From positions 1-64,000 of the forward strand of contig CAZZBB010000050.1 of the NCBI GenBank assembly GCA_964652195.1: a DNA stretch of 64,000 nt, read 5' to 3'. The notes under the pieces were generated by a model. The model ran no database searches and was not told where the DNA came from. It was given only the letters and a program-made list of their open reading frames with translations. Source of the stretch: MSPOR6 sp964652195. GTDB taxonomy: Bacteria; Poribacteria; WGA-4E; WGA-3G. The translations under genes and the position numbers were made by a program. Below, piece by piece: positions 35,165-44,362 of this stretch. The number at the start of each line of letters is the position of its first letter. Position 1 is the first letter of the stretch.

Positions 35165-36136
35165 ATGGAAACCGAGTTTTTCGGTGACACAGAAGAAATC
35201 GAAGGCGTAGATTCATATATTGATGAGACGACATATCCTTCGGAGGAAACAGAATATTCAAACGACTATAAGAGTAGTGATAGAAGTGCTTTAACGAGTT
35301 GGTTACGGAGTGTTGCAGGACATCGCTTATTGACTCGAGAAGAAGAAGTAGAATTAGCAAAACGAATTGAAGCAGGTGATACGAGTGCAAGGGACGAGTT
35401 AGTTCAAGCTAATTTACGGCTCGTAATTTCTATTGCAGTGAGATATCAAGGTAACAAGGTCCCTCTTGAAGACCTTATTCAGGAAGGAAACATCGGCTTA
35501 ATTAAAGCCGCGGGTAAATTCGATTATAGGAAAGGGTTCAAATTTAGTACTTATGCAATTTGGTGGATCAAGCAATCCATTATGCGAACACTTGATAACT
35601 TTGCTCGTTCTATTCGGTTACCTGCATATATTGTCGCAAAAATGAACAAGTTTGATGCAACTTACGCATCGCTTTGCCAAGAATTACAAAGAGAACCGTC
35701 ACGTGCAGAAATCGCTGAAGCACTTGACCTGACTGTACAACAGGTAGAAGAAATTCTTACCTTTAATGCTGATACCATTTCAATGGATTTACCTCTTGGA
35801 GAAGAACGTTCTTCACGTTCAGCAGCAACATTAGGAGATTTAATTGAAGATCCAGCGACTGCTGCTGAAGATGGACCAATTTCACAACTGATTAAAAATG
35901 ATTTGGTGGAACAATTCCTTAGTAAACTTCCTGAACGGGAACAACAGGTATTGAAAATGCGGTTTGGACTTGATGATGGTGAACGAAAAACACTCCGAGA
36001 AATTGGAGATGCTCTTGACGTTACAAGAGAACGTATCAGACAGTTAGAAATATATGCAATTTCTCAACTCAACACACTTTATAATGAAATGGGTGAATTT
36101 CGTACAGAATATAAGGTTGGGAAAACTGCAGCTTAA
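35165..36136 (+). CDS. RNA polymerase sigma-70 family factor (RpoD/RpoS-like, no region 1.1)
   Basis: A 323-residue primary-type sigma factor. Region 1.2 (LTREEEVELAKRIEAGD), region 2 (ANLRLVISIAVRYQGNKVPLEDLIQEGNIGLIKA and FSTYAIWWIKQSIMR), region 3 (about 185-250) and region 4 (LPEREQQVLKMRFGLDDGE, then TLREIGDALDVTRERIRQLE) are all present. Region 1.1 is absent and the N-terminus is short and acidic. This is the architecture of small housekeeping sigma A proteins of some phyla or of group 2 (RpoS-like) factors; the sequence does not settle which. The ATG at 35165 is preceded by AAGGAGAGGAG and is preferred to 35135. nfuA follows after 21 bp. Confidence 0.9.
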   Translation: METEFFGDTEEIEGVDSYIDETTYPSEETEYSNDYKSSDRSALTSWLRSVAGHRLLTREEEVELAKRIEAGDTSARDELVQANLRLVISIAVRYQGNKVPLEDLIQEGNIGLIKAAGKFDYRKGFKFSTYAIWWIKQSIMRTLDNFARSIRLPAYIVAKMNKFDATYASLCQELQREPSRAEIAEALDLTVQQVEEILTFNADTISMDLPLGEERSSRSAATLGDLIEDPATAAEDGPISQLIKNDLVEQFLSKLPEREQQVLKMRFGLDDGERKTLREIGDALDVTRERIRQLEIYAISQLNTLYNEMGEFRTEYKVGKTAA

Positions 36137-36157
36137 GTTGAATGTGAAGAGGTACAT

Positions 36158-36772
36158 ATGAAGAATCTACTAAGAAAAATTGCGGGAAGTGATGAGTCCT
36201 TATTGGAGATTACACCGACTGCCGAAGAAAAGATTCAATCCGTAATTGAGGCAGAAGACGTTGAAGTAGAAGGACTTCGAATTTCTATTGAAGGTCGAAA
36301 TGCAACATCTTTCCAATATAGTCTTGGGTTAGCTACTGAAGCTGAAGATGGTGACATCGTAATTGAGAAAGATTCCTTTAAAGTTCTCGTTGATTCAAAA
36401 AGTGCCTCTGATCTCAAAGGTGCCGTAATTGATTACGTCGAAGATCTTAACTCAAGTGGTTTTAAAATTGATAACCCGAATACGCCAACTTGGGATAATC
36501 CAAAAGCACAAAAGATTCAAGAGTTAATCGACGAACGTATTAATCCAGCAGTAGCAGCCCACGGTGGACAGATAGAGTTACTAAATGTTGAAGAGGATGC
36601 TATATATATCCATATGGGGGGTGGTTGTCAGGGATGTGGAATGGCAAATGTTACCCTCAAGCACGGAATTGAGGCTATGATACAAGAAGTATTCCCAGAG
36701 ATCAAACAAGTAATTGATACTACCGACCATGCTGCTGGAGATAATCCTTACTACTCACAAGGAAAAGGATAA
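36158..36772 (+). CDS. nfuA: NfuA-like iron-sulfur cluster carrier
   Basis: A 204-residue protein with an A-type (HesB/IscA-like) N-terminal domain, residues about 15-100, which lacks the three cysteines of true IscA, and a C-terminal NifU/Nfu domain with HMGGGCQGCGMANVTLK (C157 and C160). This two-domain layout is that of NfuA, which binds a [4Fe-4S] cluster across a dimer and hands it to target proteins under stress. It is cotranscribed with the sigma factor (21-bp gap), an unusual pairing, and is followed by an intrinsic terminator at 36851. Confidence 0.88.
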   Translation: MKNLLRKIAGSDESLLEITPTAEEKIQSVIEAEDVEVEGLRISIEGRNATSFQYSLGLATEAEDGDIVIEKDSFKVLVDSKSASDLKGAVIDYVEDLNSSGFKIDNPNTPTWDNPKAQKIQELIDERINPAVAAHGGQIELLNVEEDAIYIHMGGGCQGCGMANVTLKHGIEAMIQEVFPEIKQVIDTTDHAAGDNPYYSQGKG

Positions 36773-36850
36773 GGATAGTTTATGTAGTAATTGCTAATCT
36801 TTTGGTACGATTAACTGGAAAATAGAAAATTGGTTCATAAATTGAATTGC

Positions 36851-36894
36851 AAGTTGACTGGAACAAATAGATTTCAGTCAACTTTTTCTATTTC
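36851..36894 (+). terminator. Intrinsic terminator of the sigma factor-nfuA operon
   Basis: AAGTTGACTG (36851-36860) pairs with CAGTCAACTT (36875-36884) over a 14-base loop and is followed by TTTCTATTTCT. The right arm overlaps the stop codon and last codons of the convergent GHMP gene. Confidence 0.75.
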
Positions 36895-37857
36895 TACTCC
36901 TTTGTTATTCGCATTTGTTATAAAACATGTTCCTCCATTAGGTAAGTTGGACAAGAAATTCTCTGCATTATGTTTTAACTTATCAATATCATCGCTGATT
37001 GCACAGATGGCAGGTCCCCAACTGCTCACACCTGCTCCTAAGGCACCATTGCATTGTAGAAATTCTAAGGTCTGTTGTAATTCTATTCCTTGTGCATCTA
37101 TTTCTACTTTCTTCCATCCGAAATTCTGAATACTATTCAATGCGTCACCAAAACTCACAATATCATCCTCTAAAACTGCAGGCAATATTTTGAGAAGTAG
37201 TAAATGTGATAATTTCGGTGCTACTGATTCAGGTTGCGGACAGAGAGTTCGGAACAATTCTAATTCTGCTTCACCATATATTTTTGTACAATTTGGGATT
37301 ACAATGAGGAGCGGCCAGGAAGGAAAAGTATATCGTGCTAAAATTGGAGGTGGTGCTATATCTCCTACTGCTGCGGATGGGAGAAATGATGCTTTCTGTT
37401 CTGGATATTGGTGTCCACCATCTAAAATGAATCCACCAGTTTCAAAGGCAGCAACACCAATCCCTGATGTGCCTCCCCGTCCAACCGCATTTGCAAGCTC
37501 CAACAGACTTAAATCAAGTTTGTATAAGTTATTTACTGCAGCAGCAATTGCCAGAGAAAGCTGTGTGCCTGAACCAAACCCGCTATGGTTTGGAATCTCA
37601 TTGACTATTCTTAGCTTAATGCCGGGAAAGGTGTATAAGTTTTGTAGTCTTGTAACGATTTCAGTGGCACGTTTTTGGTAGGTATGTGATTCAACAAATA
37701 TATCTGATGACGATTCAGCAATTATCTGAAAATAGGGTTTGTTAATTGCTAATCCGAATCCACCATCAATTCGACCCAGTTTTCCATTAAGATCTATTAA
37801 TGAAAAATGAAGACGTGAGGGAGTGGTAATTTGGATTCGGTTAGTTTCGTCTTTCAT
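36874..37857 (-). CDS. GHMP-family protein, beta-ribofuranosylaminobenzene 5'-phosphate synthase-like
   Basis: A 327-residue GHMP-superfamily protein. The opening SRLHFSLIDLNGKLGRIDGGFGLAI, the glycine-rich loop IPNHSGFGSGTQLSLAIAAAVN, FETGGFILDGGHQ and the late GALGAGVSSWGPAICAI match beta-RFAP synthases, the first committed enzyme of methanopterin biosynthesis in methanogens and some methylotrophic bacteria. No other methanopterin gene is in the window, so a related pentose-phosphate reaction is possible. The gene start overlaps the ABC ATPase gene; the ATG at 37857 is preferred to 37875 because the overlap is smaller and the conserved block follows directly. It is the last gene of an efflux-type operon. 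Confidence 0.75.
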   Translation of the reverse strand: MKDETNRIQITTPSRLHFSLIDLNGKLGRIDGGFGLAINKPYFQIIAESSSDIFVESHTYQKRATEIVTRLQNLYTFPGIKLRIVNEIPNHSGFGSGTQLSLAIAAAVNNLYKLDLSLLELANAVGRGGTSGIGVAAFETGGFILDGGHQYPEQKASFLPSAAVGDIAPPPILARYTFPSWPLLIVIPNCTKIYGEAELELFRTLCPQPESVAPKLSHLLLLKILPAVLEDDIVSFGDALNSIQNFGWKKVEIDAQGIELQQTLEFLQCNGALGAGVSSWGPAICAISDDIDKLKHNAENFLSNLPNGGTCFITNANNKGVEIEKVD

Positions 37858-38521
37858 CTTGCTCAATGAGACCATCTCTTATATGGAGCACACGTTCTGC
37901 ATGCTCAGCAACTTCAGGTTCATGTGTTACCATAATTATGGTATTACCTTCCTCATTGAGTCGGTCAAAAATAGCAAGGATTTCTTTACCGGATCGCGTA
38001 TCAAGGTTTCCAGTTGGTTCGTCAGCAAATATCATTGATGGTCTATTGACTAAGGCACGAGCTATTGCAACACGTTGAACCTGTCCCCCAGAGAGCTCGG
38101 TAGATTTATGGTCAACACGGTCTGCTAAACCGACTGCTTCTAATGCCTCAAATGCTCTTCTTTTTCTTTCTTTTCTTCCTAATCCAGAATAGATCAATGG
38201 TAATTCTACATTGTGTAACGCACTGGTGCGTGGAAGTAGGTTAAAAGATTGGAACACAAAACCGATTTTCTTATTTCGTATATCCGCAAGCCGGTTGTCA
38301 GACAATTTTCCTACCTCTTCCCCTTCTAAAAGATATTCACCAGAAGATGGGGTTGCAAGACAACCTAAAATATCCATCATAGTTGACTTCCCAGAACCAG
38401 ATGGTCCCATTATAGCAATGAACTCTCCAGAGTCAACAGTAAAGGTTACGCCTCTCAGTGCGTGAACTTGGACATCACCCATCTCATAGACTTTAGTTAG
38501 ATCGGTTACATCTATTAACAT
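37841..38521 (-). CDS. ABC transporter ATP-binding protein (MacB/LolD type)
   Basis: A 226-residue ABC ATPase with Walker A GPSGSGKSTMMDILGCL, Q-loop in FVFQSFNLLPRTSALHNVELPL, signature LSGGQVQRVAIARAL, Walker B MIFADEPTGNLD and His switch VTHE. NLLP followed by NVELPL and the DEPTGNLD string are diagnostic of the LolD/MacB/FtsE-like class that drives efflux or lipoprotein release. It follows a membrane-fusion protein and a TolC homologue, so a tripartite MacAB-TolC-like pump is expected, yet no MacB-type permease is in this operon; it may be encoded elsewhere. The 3' end overlaps the GHMP gene by 17 bp. Confidence 0.92.
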   Translation of the reverse strand: MLIDVTDLTKVYEMGDVQVHALRGVTFTVDSGEFIAIMGPSGSGKSTMMDILGCLATPSSGEYLLEGEEVGKLSDNRLADIRNKKIGFVFQSFNLLPRTSALHNVELPLIYSGLGRKERKRRAFEALEAVGLADRVDHKSTELSGGQVQRVAIARALVNRPSMIFADEPTGNLDTRSGKEILAIFDRLNEEGNTIIMVTHEPEVAEHAERVLHIRDGLIEQDERRN

Positions 38522-38612
38522 ATCCCAGTTTTCCTCTTATCTAATCATCATTTTTAAAGTATAAATTTCCAAACTAATGATGGAGTGAAAATCACAATCA
38601 TATTAGCAATGA

Positions 38613-40571
38613 TTACTTATCACTCTTTTCACCTTTTGTTAACTCCATCATTGAAGGAACAAATACACGATCACCTTCTTTTAATCCACCAATAATTTCA
38701 AAGTGGGTCTTGTTTCTCCTACCGACTTTTATGTGGGTTTTTACACCTTTTTCCTTATCACCTTTTTTGGGTGGTTCACCAGCATCAAGTTTTACAAAAT
38801 GCTGCCGTTCACTCTTGATATCAGCCTGAATGCCAGATAATCGATTATTCTCAGAAATAACAAGTATAATTTCCGTTGGACCCGTACGGAGCCCTCTTGG
38901 TGGTTCGTCAAGTAATACCTCAAGATTACCACGTGATTCTGTTGGGGATATCTTACCAACTTGTCCTGCAAACTGTTTACCAATCAGATCTTGTACCTTA
39001 AGTTTTTGTCCTTGTTTAAACTGTGTAAGTTGGTCTGGTTTTAGTGTTGCCTTAACTGTAACTACCTCAGGACTTAAGACAGCAGAGATAGGAATCTGTA
39101 GAATGTCAGACTTTTCAAAAACAATAATATCTACATCCGCAGACATACCAGGGAAAAGTTTAAATTCATCTTCAGGAATTTCTACGGATATTTCTACCTC
39201 AAAAGTAATTACTGATCCACCACTATTTGGACCGCGGGGAGTAGAACTTGGTGAGATTTCACTGACTGCACCTTGGAATACTTTATTCCGGTAACTATCA
39301 ACCCGAATTTCCACTCGTTGTCCAGGTTTAATTTTCCCTATTTCAACCTGGTTAATTTGGGTTCTAACAATCATTTGGGTTAAATCGGCAATCTTCATTA
39401 TTGCTTCCCCACGAGAAAACGATGATCTGCCAGAAGTGATAATTTCCCCTTCTTCAACGGAGATACGAGTAATTGTTCCTGCCATAGGAGCTCGAACAGT
39501 CGTCCATTCGTACCTCTCCTCTTGAGATTTAAGCCTACTTTCAGCTTGTAGCAGGTTTGCTTGCGCACTTACTTTAGAATGTTTTGTTAGTGCCTTCTCC
39601 TCTTCAGTTGTTTCTACAGTCTGTTGTAATCGTGTTCGAGCATTATCTAAATCTGCTTTAAGTTGTTTTTCTTGGGCATCATGTGATTCCTTAACAGTAT
39701 CAACATTCTTTTTATTTAGAGTAAGTGTAGCTTCTCGGCTTTGAATAGCTTCCTGCATTGCTTTTATACTCTCTTCTTGAGATTTTATCGTCTCAATTTG
39801 AGAATCAACTTCTTTTTGAGCTGTTTCAAAATTAGATTTAGTTAAGACAAGTTGTCTCTGGGATTCCTCTAAAGCTTGTTGTGATATTAATTTTTTGTCA
39901 AAAAGTTTTTCATTGCGTTTATGTTCAGACTCTGTTGTTTCAAGTGTGATTTTTGCGGATTCAACATTCGCCTTCCGTCTATCAAGTGTTAAATTCGCTT
40001 GTGTTAATGAGATTTCACCCTGTTTGAGTGTTATTTTATCTCGGTTTAATAAGTTCTGTGTTGTTGCGACAAGTGTTTCAGCTTCTGTTATGCGTTGTTG
40101 TTTATTGACTGCAAAAGATTGAAGGTTAGCTTCAGCTTTTGATACGGCATTTTTCGCTTGAAGTAGATCACTTTCCTCACGTTTTTCCGCAATTTGGATC
40201 CGTAGATCAGCCTGTTCAAGTTCTGCTTTTCGTGCATCTCTGTAGGCTTCGGCTTGTTTTTTCTCTTCTAATATCTGTTCCTCATCAATTCTGAGCAAAG
40301 GATCGTCCACATTTACAACCTCGCTTTCCTCAACGAAAATATCAACGATCTCTCCTTCAACATTAGATCTAACATCAACTTCCAACAGAGAACGCAAGTT
40401 CCCTGTTTCCTGTATTTTTACAAGGAATTCACCTCGACGAACAACCTCACGTTTTTCTTCCTCTTCATTATTCTTTTTGTTAAAGTTGAAACGGGTTACT
40501 CCAACCACTCCTACAACAATGACTACTAAAGCAATAGATGTAATGATTATCCTTTTTTTGCTGAATTTCAT
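38613..40571 (-). CDS. HlyD/MacA-type membrane-fusion (periplasmic adaptor) protein
   Basis: A 652-residue adaptor: N-terminal membrane anchor (IIITSIALVVIVVGVVGV, residues about 8-26), split lipoyl domain (LLEVDVRSNVEGEIVDIFVEE and VRAPMAGTITRISVEEGEII), and between them a very long alpha-hairpin (about 100-345, rich in Glu, Gln, Lys and Ala heptads). Beta-barrel and membrane-proximal domains follow. Typical MacA has about 370 residues, so the coiled coil and C-terminal part are enlarged. It would bridge an inner-membrane transporter to the TolC channel encoded two bases upstream; the ATPase gene is 91 bp downstream. Confidence 0.9.
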   Translation of the reverse strand: MKFSKKRIIITSIALVVIVVGVVGVTRFNFNKKNNEEEEKREVVRRGEFLVKIQETGNLRSLLEVDVRSNVEGEIVDIFVEESEVVNVDDPLLRIDEEQILEEKKQAEAYRDARKAELEQADLRIQIAEKREESDLLQAKNAVSKAEANLQSFAVNKQQRITEAETLVATTQNLLNRDKITLKQGEISLTQANLTLDRRKANVESAKITLETTESEHKRNEKLFDKKLISQQALEESQRQLVLTKSNFETAQKEVDSQIETIKSQEESIKAMQEAIQSREATLTLNKKNVDTVKESHDAQEKQLKADLDNARTRLQQTVETTEEEKALTKHSKVSAQANLLQAESRLKSQEERYEWTTVRAPMAGTITRISVEEGEIITSGRSSFSRGEAIMKIADLTQMIVRTQINQVEIGKIKPGQRVEIRVDSYRNKVFQGAVSEISPSSTPRGPNSGGSVITFEVEISVEIPEDEFKLFPGMSADVDIIVFEKSDILQIPISAVLSPEVVTVKATLKPDQLTQFKQGQKLKVQDLIGKQFAGQVGKISPTESRGNLEVLLDEPPRGLRTGPTEIILVISENNRLSGIQADIKSERQHFVKLDAGEPPKKGDKEKGVKTHIKVGRRNKTHFEIIGGLKEGDRVFVPSMMELTKGEKSDK

Positions 40572-40573
40572 TG

Positions 40574-41908
40574 CTACTGTAACACTCCCATAGCATCTTG
40601 TAATCGAGCATGTGCAATTTTATAATCATAAAATGCATTCACCTGGTTCGTTAGTGCTTGAGCATAACTTGTCTGGGCATCAAGTACTTCAAGTTGAATT
40701 GCTTTACCGACTTTAAAACGTCCTTCAATAACATCTAAACTTTTCTGCGCATTTATCACCTGTGTCTTTGATATTTCAACTGCTGTTTCACTACGTTTTA
40801 AATTCAAATAACTTTGTCGTACACCAAGAGCAATAGACCGTTCAAGATCACTTGCATTCTCTCGAGTCTGTTCTAACTGCATATTTCGTTCTTTGACTTG
40901 ATTACCTAAAATACCAGCGTCAAATAGAGTGAAATTTAGGGAAGCACCAATAGACCAACTACGAAAATTAGAAAAAGCATCTCGTTCTCTAAGGTAATCA
41001 TCAAGATTTACATTATAGTTGGCATTAGCACTCAAGCGCGGCCAACGTTGTAATTTTGAGAGAATTAAACTCCATTCTTGCTGTTTTAACTGTGCTTCTG
41101 TTTCTTTAAATTCTGGTCGGTTTTCAAGGGCAATTTGTATGGCTTCTTCTACGGTAATGTCAATTCTCTCAATTGTTCCCCGTTCTAAGTATATTTGGTA
41201 AGATTCATCAACTGTCACAGTGATTAATACGCCAGGATCTAAACCCATCAATCGCGGAAGTGTTGCTTTCGAAATCTGCAATGAATTCTCGTTATTAAGT
41301 AAACCCAATTCAGAATTTGCTTCACGGACTCTGGCAGTGGCAATATCTGCTTCTATTAGAATACCTGCTTCCTCAAGAGCTACTGTTGACGCTGTGTTCT
41401 CCTTAGAACGATCTAAAACTTCTTGGCTGACCTTTACAAGTTCTGAGTCCTTTAAGACATTATAATATCCTTGGGTAATTTGTAGGATGAGATTCTGTTT
41501 GATTCCTTCATTCCTGTTTATGGTTGCAGTTAACCCTTCTTTTGACTGTGCACGATTTACTTCACGTTGACCATTATCCCAGAGAGTATACCGACCAGTT
41601 ATTCCTAAATCGTAATTTTCTGGTTCAAAACCGAAATCGATCCGGTCATTAAAATCGTATCGACCTGAGGATGTGACTGTTGGGAAATACCCCGCACGAG
41701 AATTTTTAACTCTTAGTTCTTGAATAGCTAAACTTAATCGTGCATTTCGAATACTTGTTGCATTTTCCAAACCCATTTGGACACACTGTTCCAGAGTTAA
41801 AGGTTGGGATAAATCAATCTCTTGTGATTCTTGGGAAAAGATAAAAGAAGTAAATGTAAGTTGAAGGATTGTTAGAATCAGCAAAAACCTAAAATAACAT
41901 CGAACCAT
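40574..41908 (-). CDS. TolC-family outer-membrane efflux channel
   Basis: A 444-residue outer-membrane efflux protein with a signal peptide (cleavage near FIFSQ) and the two internally homologous TolC halves. Landmarks are LTLEQCVQMGLENATSIRNARLSL, FKVGKAIQLEVLDAQTSYAQA and AIQIALENRPEFKETEAQ; the coiled-coil barrel should span the periplasm. The frame starts at 41914, but AAGGAG lies directly against that ATG and six bases before the ATG at 41908, which is therefore chosen. It is the first gene of the operon TolC, adaptor, ABC ATPase, GHMP protein. The 230 bp upstream contain no other gene. Confidence 0.92.
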   Translation of the reverse strand: MVRCYFRFLLILTILQLTFTSFIFSQESQEIDLSQPLTLEQCVQMGLENATSIRNARLSLAIQELRVKNSRAGYFPTVTSSGRYDFNDRIDFGFEPENYDLGITGRYTLWDNGQREVNRAQSKEGLTATINRNEGIKQNLILQITQGYYNVLKDSELVKVSQEVLDRSKENTASTVALEEAGILIEADIATARVREANSELGLLNNENSLQISKATLPRLMGLDPGVLITVTVDESYQIYLERGTIERIDITVEEAIQIALENRPEFKETEAQLKQQEWSLILSKLQRWPRLSANANYNVNLDDYLRERDAFSNFRSWSIGASLNFTLFDAGILGNQVKERNMQLEQTRENASDLERSIALGVRQSYLNLKRSETAVEISKTQVINAQKSLDVIEGRFKVGKAIQLEVLDAQTSYAQALTNQVNAFYDYKIAHARLQDAMGVLQ

Positions 41909-42141
41909 TAGCATCTCCTTAAAACTATATACTTTAATGCGGGTGTTTCTTATGAAAATATGTATATCTATTTGACAAGCGTTATAGGTGAATGTTCTAT
42001 AGAAATGGATAAAAAATTTATATCAATTACCTTACCATTTTGACGCATCAAGAGTATAAAAGTTTAGGTTTACTTGAAACAGTCTAATATCCATCCCCAT
42101 ACTTGTGCTAATGAAATTGGATATTTACTGTTGTTGCTTAT

Positions 42142-43089
42142 CTATCTACGCCACCAAGGTTTACTATCCTGATAAGAATCTAATAAGTTTAAAATCGTCT
42201 TGTCTTTTTTATTTATCTGTAACAACGATTGACAAGTCTTAATCACCAATTGTTTATCTGTTTCATCTTTGCTCTTTTGATACTTGTGATGATAACTATG
42301 TGCTACAGCTGATAGATATTCAATGTGATCTATGTCATGTGGAATAGTCCCAGACAATCCCTGAATAAGTGAAATAGATTGTTCCCATTCATTGTGATGA
42401 GAATAACAGATAACTTTGTTATATATAGGTTCATCACGAGAATTATCTAACCGATACGCTTGTTCAAAACAATTTAATCCTTCTGAGTATGCAGAATTCT
42501 CCAAGTGTAATTTACCAAGGGTAGTATAAAACTTGTATAAACCTTGAATGGAAATACTATACAAATCTACACCGCTATTTTCGAGCCAATTTCTTTCAAT
42601 TAGAAATTCAATTGCAGAATTTCGCTCTTCTTGGGTAATACTAATATCAGTGAGAAGATGTTTTGCTACTGAAGCATTTGGATAGATTTTGGTTCTACTT
42701 TTCAATAGGGGGTATGCTTGGACTGATTTGTCCATAGAGATTAGTTTTATCCCAGTGGCAATACGAAACAATGAGATAATCTGATCACTGTTCTGCCTGG
42801 ACATTTGATCAACAACCAGTTCTCTGTTCTCAGAAAAATACTCATTTAGTGAATCAATCGCCTGACGAATTTCAGGATTACTACTATTTAATAAGTGTGC
42901 CTGAGATAGAAATCGTTGTGCAGCGAATAACTCATTCCATTCTCTATAGATAGCACCCAGGCGATAGTTAACAAAAGCCAGTGATTCGGGGTCTGTATCT
43001 GTATTAAGTATCTCATCATACAATTGAATTGCTTCAGGAAGTCGTTCCTCCGATTCCATTGCTTTTGCTTCTAAGGTTAAATCTGTCAT
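42142..43089 (-). CDS. Tetratricopeptide-repeat protein
   Basis: A 315-residue soluble protein, with no signal peptide, built of helical repeats. TPR-like units can be seen at about residues 15-50 (RLPEAIQLYDEIL, FVNYRLGAIYREWNEL), 55-85, 175-230 (TLGKLHLENSAYSEGLNCFEQAYRL) and 215-245. No catalytic domain is visible. TPR proteins scaffold other proteins, and the partner cannot be named. It is flanked by non-coding DNA on both sides (226 bp to the tolC homologue, 304 bp to holB) and is likely transcribed alone. Confidence 0.7.
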   Translation of the reverse strand: MTDLTLEAKAMESEERLPEAIQLYDEILNTDTDPESLAFVNYRLGAIYREWNELFAAQRFLSQAHLLNSSNPEIRQAIDSLNEYFSENRELVVDQMSRQNSDQIISLFRIATGIKLISMDKSVQAYPLLKSRTKIYPNASVAKHLLTDISITQEERNSAIEFLIERNWLENSGVDLYSISIQGLYKFYTTLGKLHLENSAYSEGLNCFEQAYRLDNSRDEPIYNKVICYSHHNEWEQSISLIQGLSGTIPHDIDHIEYLSAVAHSYHHKYQKSKDETDKQLVIKTCQSLLQINKKDKTILNLLDSYQDSKPWWRR

Positions 43090-43393
43090 GATGGTTTAAG
43101 TATCTACATTATAATGTAACGCGTTGTCCCAGAGAGCTTTTATAAACAATCGTTTCATAACAATAAAGGTTTATATGAATATCTTTCATCAGTTAAACCG
43201 TGCTTTAGTCCCGGGGAATGCCTAAATGGCATTCATACCGTTGATTTGGTAGGGACGAAATGTATATAGCACAAAACCAAACTTCGTGAAAACAACAAAT
43301 ACATTTAGTTAACTGGCAAGTCGTTAAAGTAGTAAGAGTAAAGTAATATAATCAGTCAAATAGAGTAGAAATATTTAGAAGTTATTCTTAAAG
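43090..43393. other. Intergenic region with palindrome and nested hairpin repeat
   Basis: No gene is supported. TACATTATAATGTA (43105-43118) is a perfect palindrome 16 bp before the TPR gene start. The segment 43206-43272 is a repeat described separately. The rest is AT-rich. Confidence 0.5.
43206..43272 (+). repeat. REP-like hairpin repeat with nested hairpin
   Basis: TAGTCCC at the left and GTAGGGACGAAATGTATATA at the right form the same hairpin-plus-tail design as the GCGAAAnGTnTnTAGAAA family elsewhere. The loop has been expanded by another hairpin GAATGCC-TAAAT-GGCATTC (43216-43234), a sequence whose right half recurs at 55490-55505. Confidence 0.6.
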
Positions 43394-44362
43394 TTATCCA
43401 TTTCCATCCTGTAATAACTGTAGACACATTACCTCAAGAGCTAATATCTTCGTCACATTGGTATTCTTTAGAATCCCTTTTGTCTTAAAAACGGTCTTGA
43501 TCGATTGTTGAAGTCGTATTCTCGAATATCTTGGCACGAGAATTCTAAGTTGTTCAATAGCTGTCTTATGAGTCAAGAGTTCGATAGGTGCATCCTGCTG
43601 TATGAATAACAGATCTCTATACCAAGAAATTAATTTGTCTAAGTTTTCAAGATCCCCTTCCAGTTGTTCTGCCAAACGAAACGCTGCTAATGTATCTGTT
43701 TCAATAAGGATTTCTGGAACTGATTCATCACTTGTTGAATCTTCTTCTATGAGTGATATTGCATTTCCCACCACTCCACCTGACAATATGGCAATCGAAG
43801 AAGCAGTTTGTTCATCTATAGTAAACCTATCCATTAATGATTCAGATAACTCTTGTTGTCCCAATGGATAGAAAGGAAGAACTTGGCAGCGGGATCGAAT
43901 CGTAGGGATTATTGATTCAATATTCTCAGTTAACAGGATAATAGTTGACACGGAAGGTGGTTCTTCTAAGGTCTTAAGAAGCGAATTTGCCGCATAGTTA
44001 TTCATACACTCCGTATTAACTAAGATATAGATTTTTCTTACACCTTCAAGTGGTGGGTAATGTATTTCTTGTTGAAGTTCACGTATTTGGTCAATCTTTA
44101 TTTGTGCACCATCTGGTCGAATTATTCTTAAATCAGGATGATTATCGTTTGCAATTTTACGACAACCTCCACAGGTCCCGCAGGGTAAGTCACCATTATC
44201 CTCGTTCTCACACAGGATTGACCGTGCAAAATACATTGCTACGGTTTCTTTTCCAACTCCCTTGATTCCAGAGAATAGATATGCCCCAGCAATACGTTCT
44301 GATTTTACAGCACTTTGTAGTTGATAAACTATATTATGATGACCAATAATCTCATTTGGCAT
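43394..44362 (-). CDS. holB: DNA polymerase III delta-prime subunit
   Basis: A 322-residue clamp-loader subunit: IIGHHNIVYQLQSAV at the start, P-loop GIKGVGKET, zinc-finger cysteines CGTCGGC, the delta-prime-typical NNYAANSLLKTLEEPPSVSTIILLTENIESIIPTIRSRCQ, and a less conserved C-terminal collar domain. It loads the beta clamp during replication. The P-loop is partly degenerate (K present, KET in place of KTT), as is common in delta-prime, which is not an active ATPase in many bacteria. Its start overlaps the end of tmk, the usual tmk-holB pairing. Confidence 0.92.
   Translation of the reverse strand: MPNEIIGHHNIVYQLQSAVKSERIAGAYLFSGIKGVGKETVAMYFARSILCENEDNGDLPCGTCGGCRKIANDNHPDLRIIRPDGAQIKIDQIRELQQEIHYPPLEGVRKIYILVNTECMNNYAANSLLKTLEEPPSVSTIILLTENIESIIPTIRSRCQVLPFYPLGQQELSESLMDRFTIDEQTASSIAILSGGVVGNAISLIEEDSTSDESVPEILIETDTLAAFRLAEQLEGDLENLDKLISWYRDLLFIQQDAPIELLTHKTAIEQLRILVPRYSRIRLQQSIKTVFKTKGILKNTNVTKILALEVMCLQLLQDGNG

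Noticed and set aside
34748..35190. Overlapping frames of about 100-125 residues in the gspE/sigma intergenic region
   Set aside because: Composition of random AT-rich DNA, on both strands at once, and covering the expected promoters.
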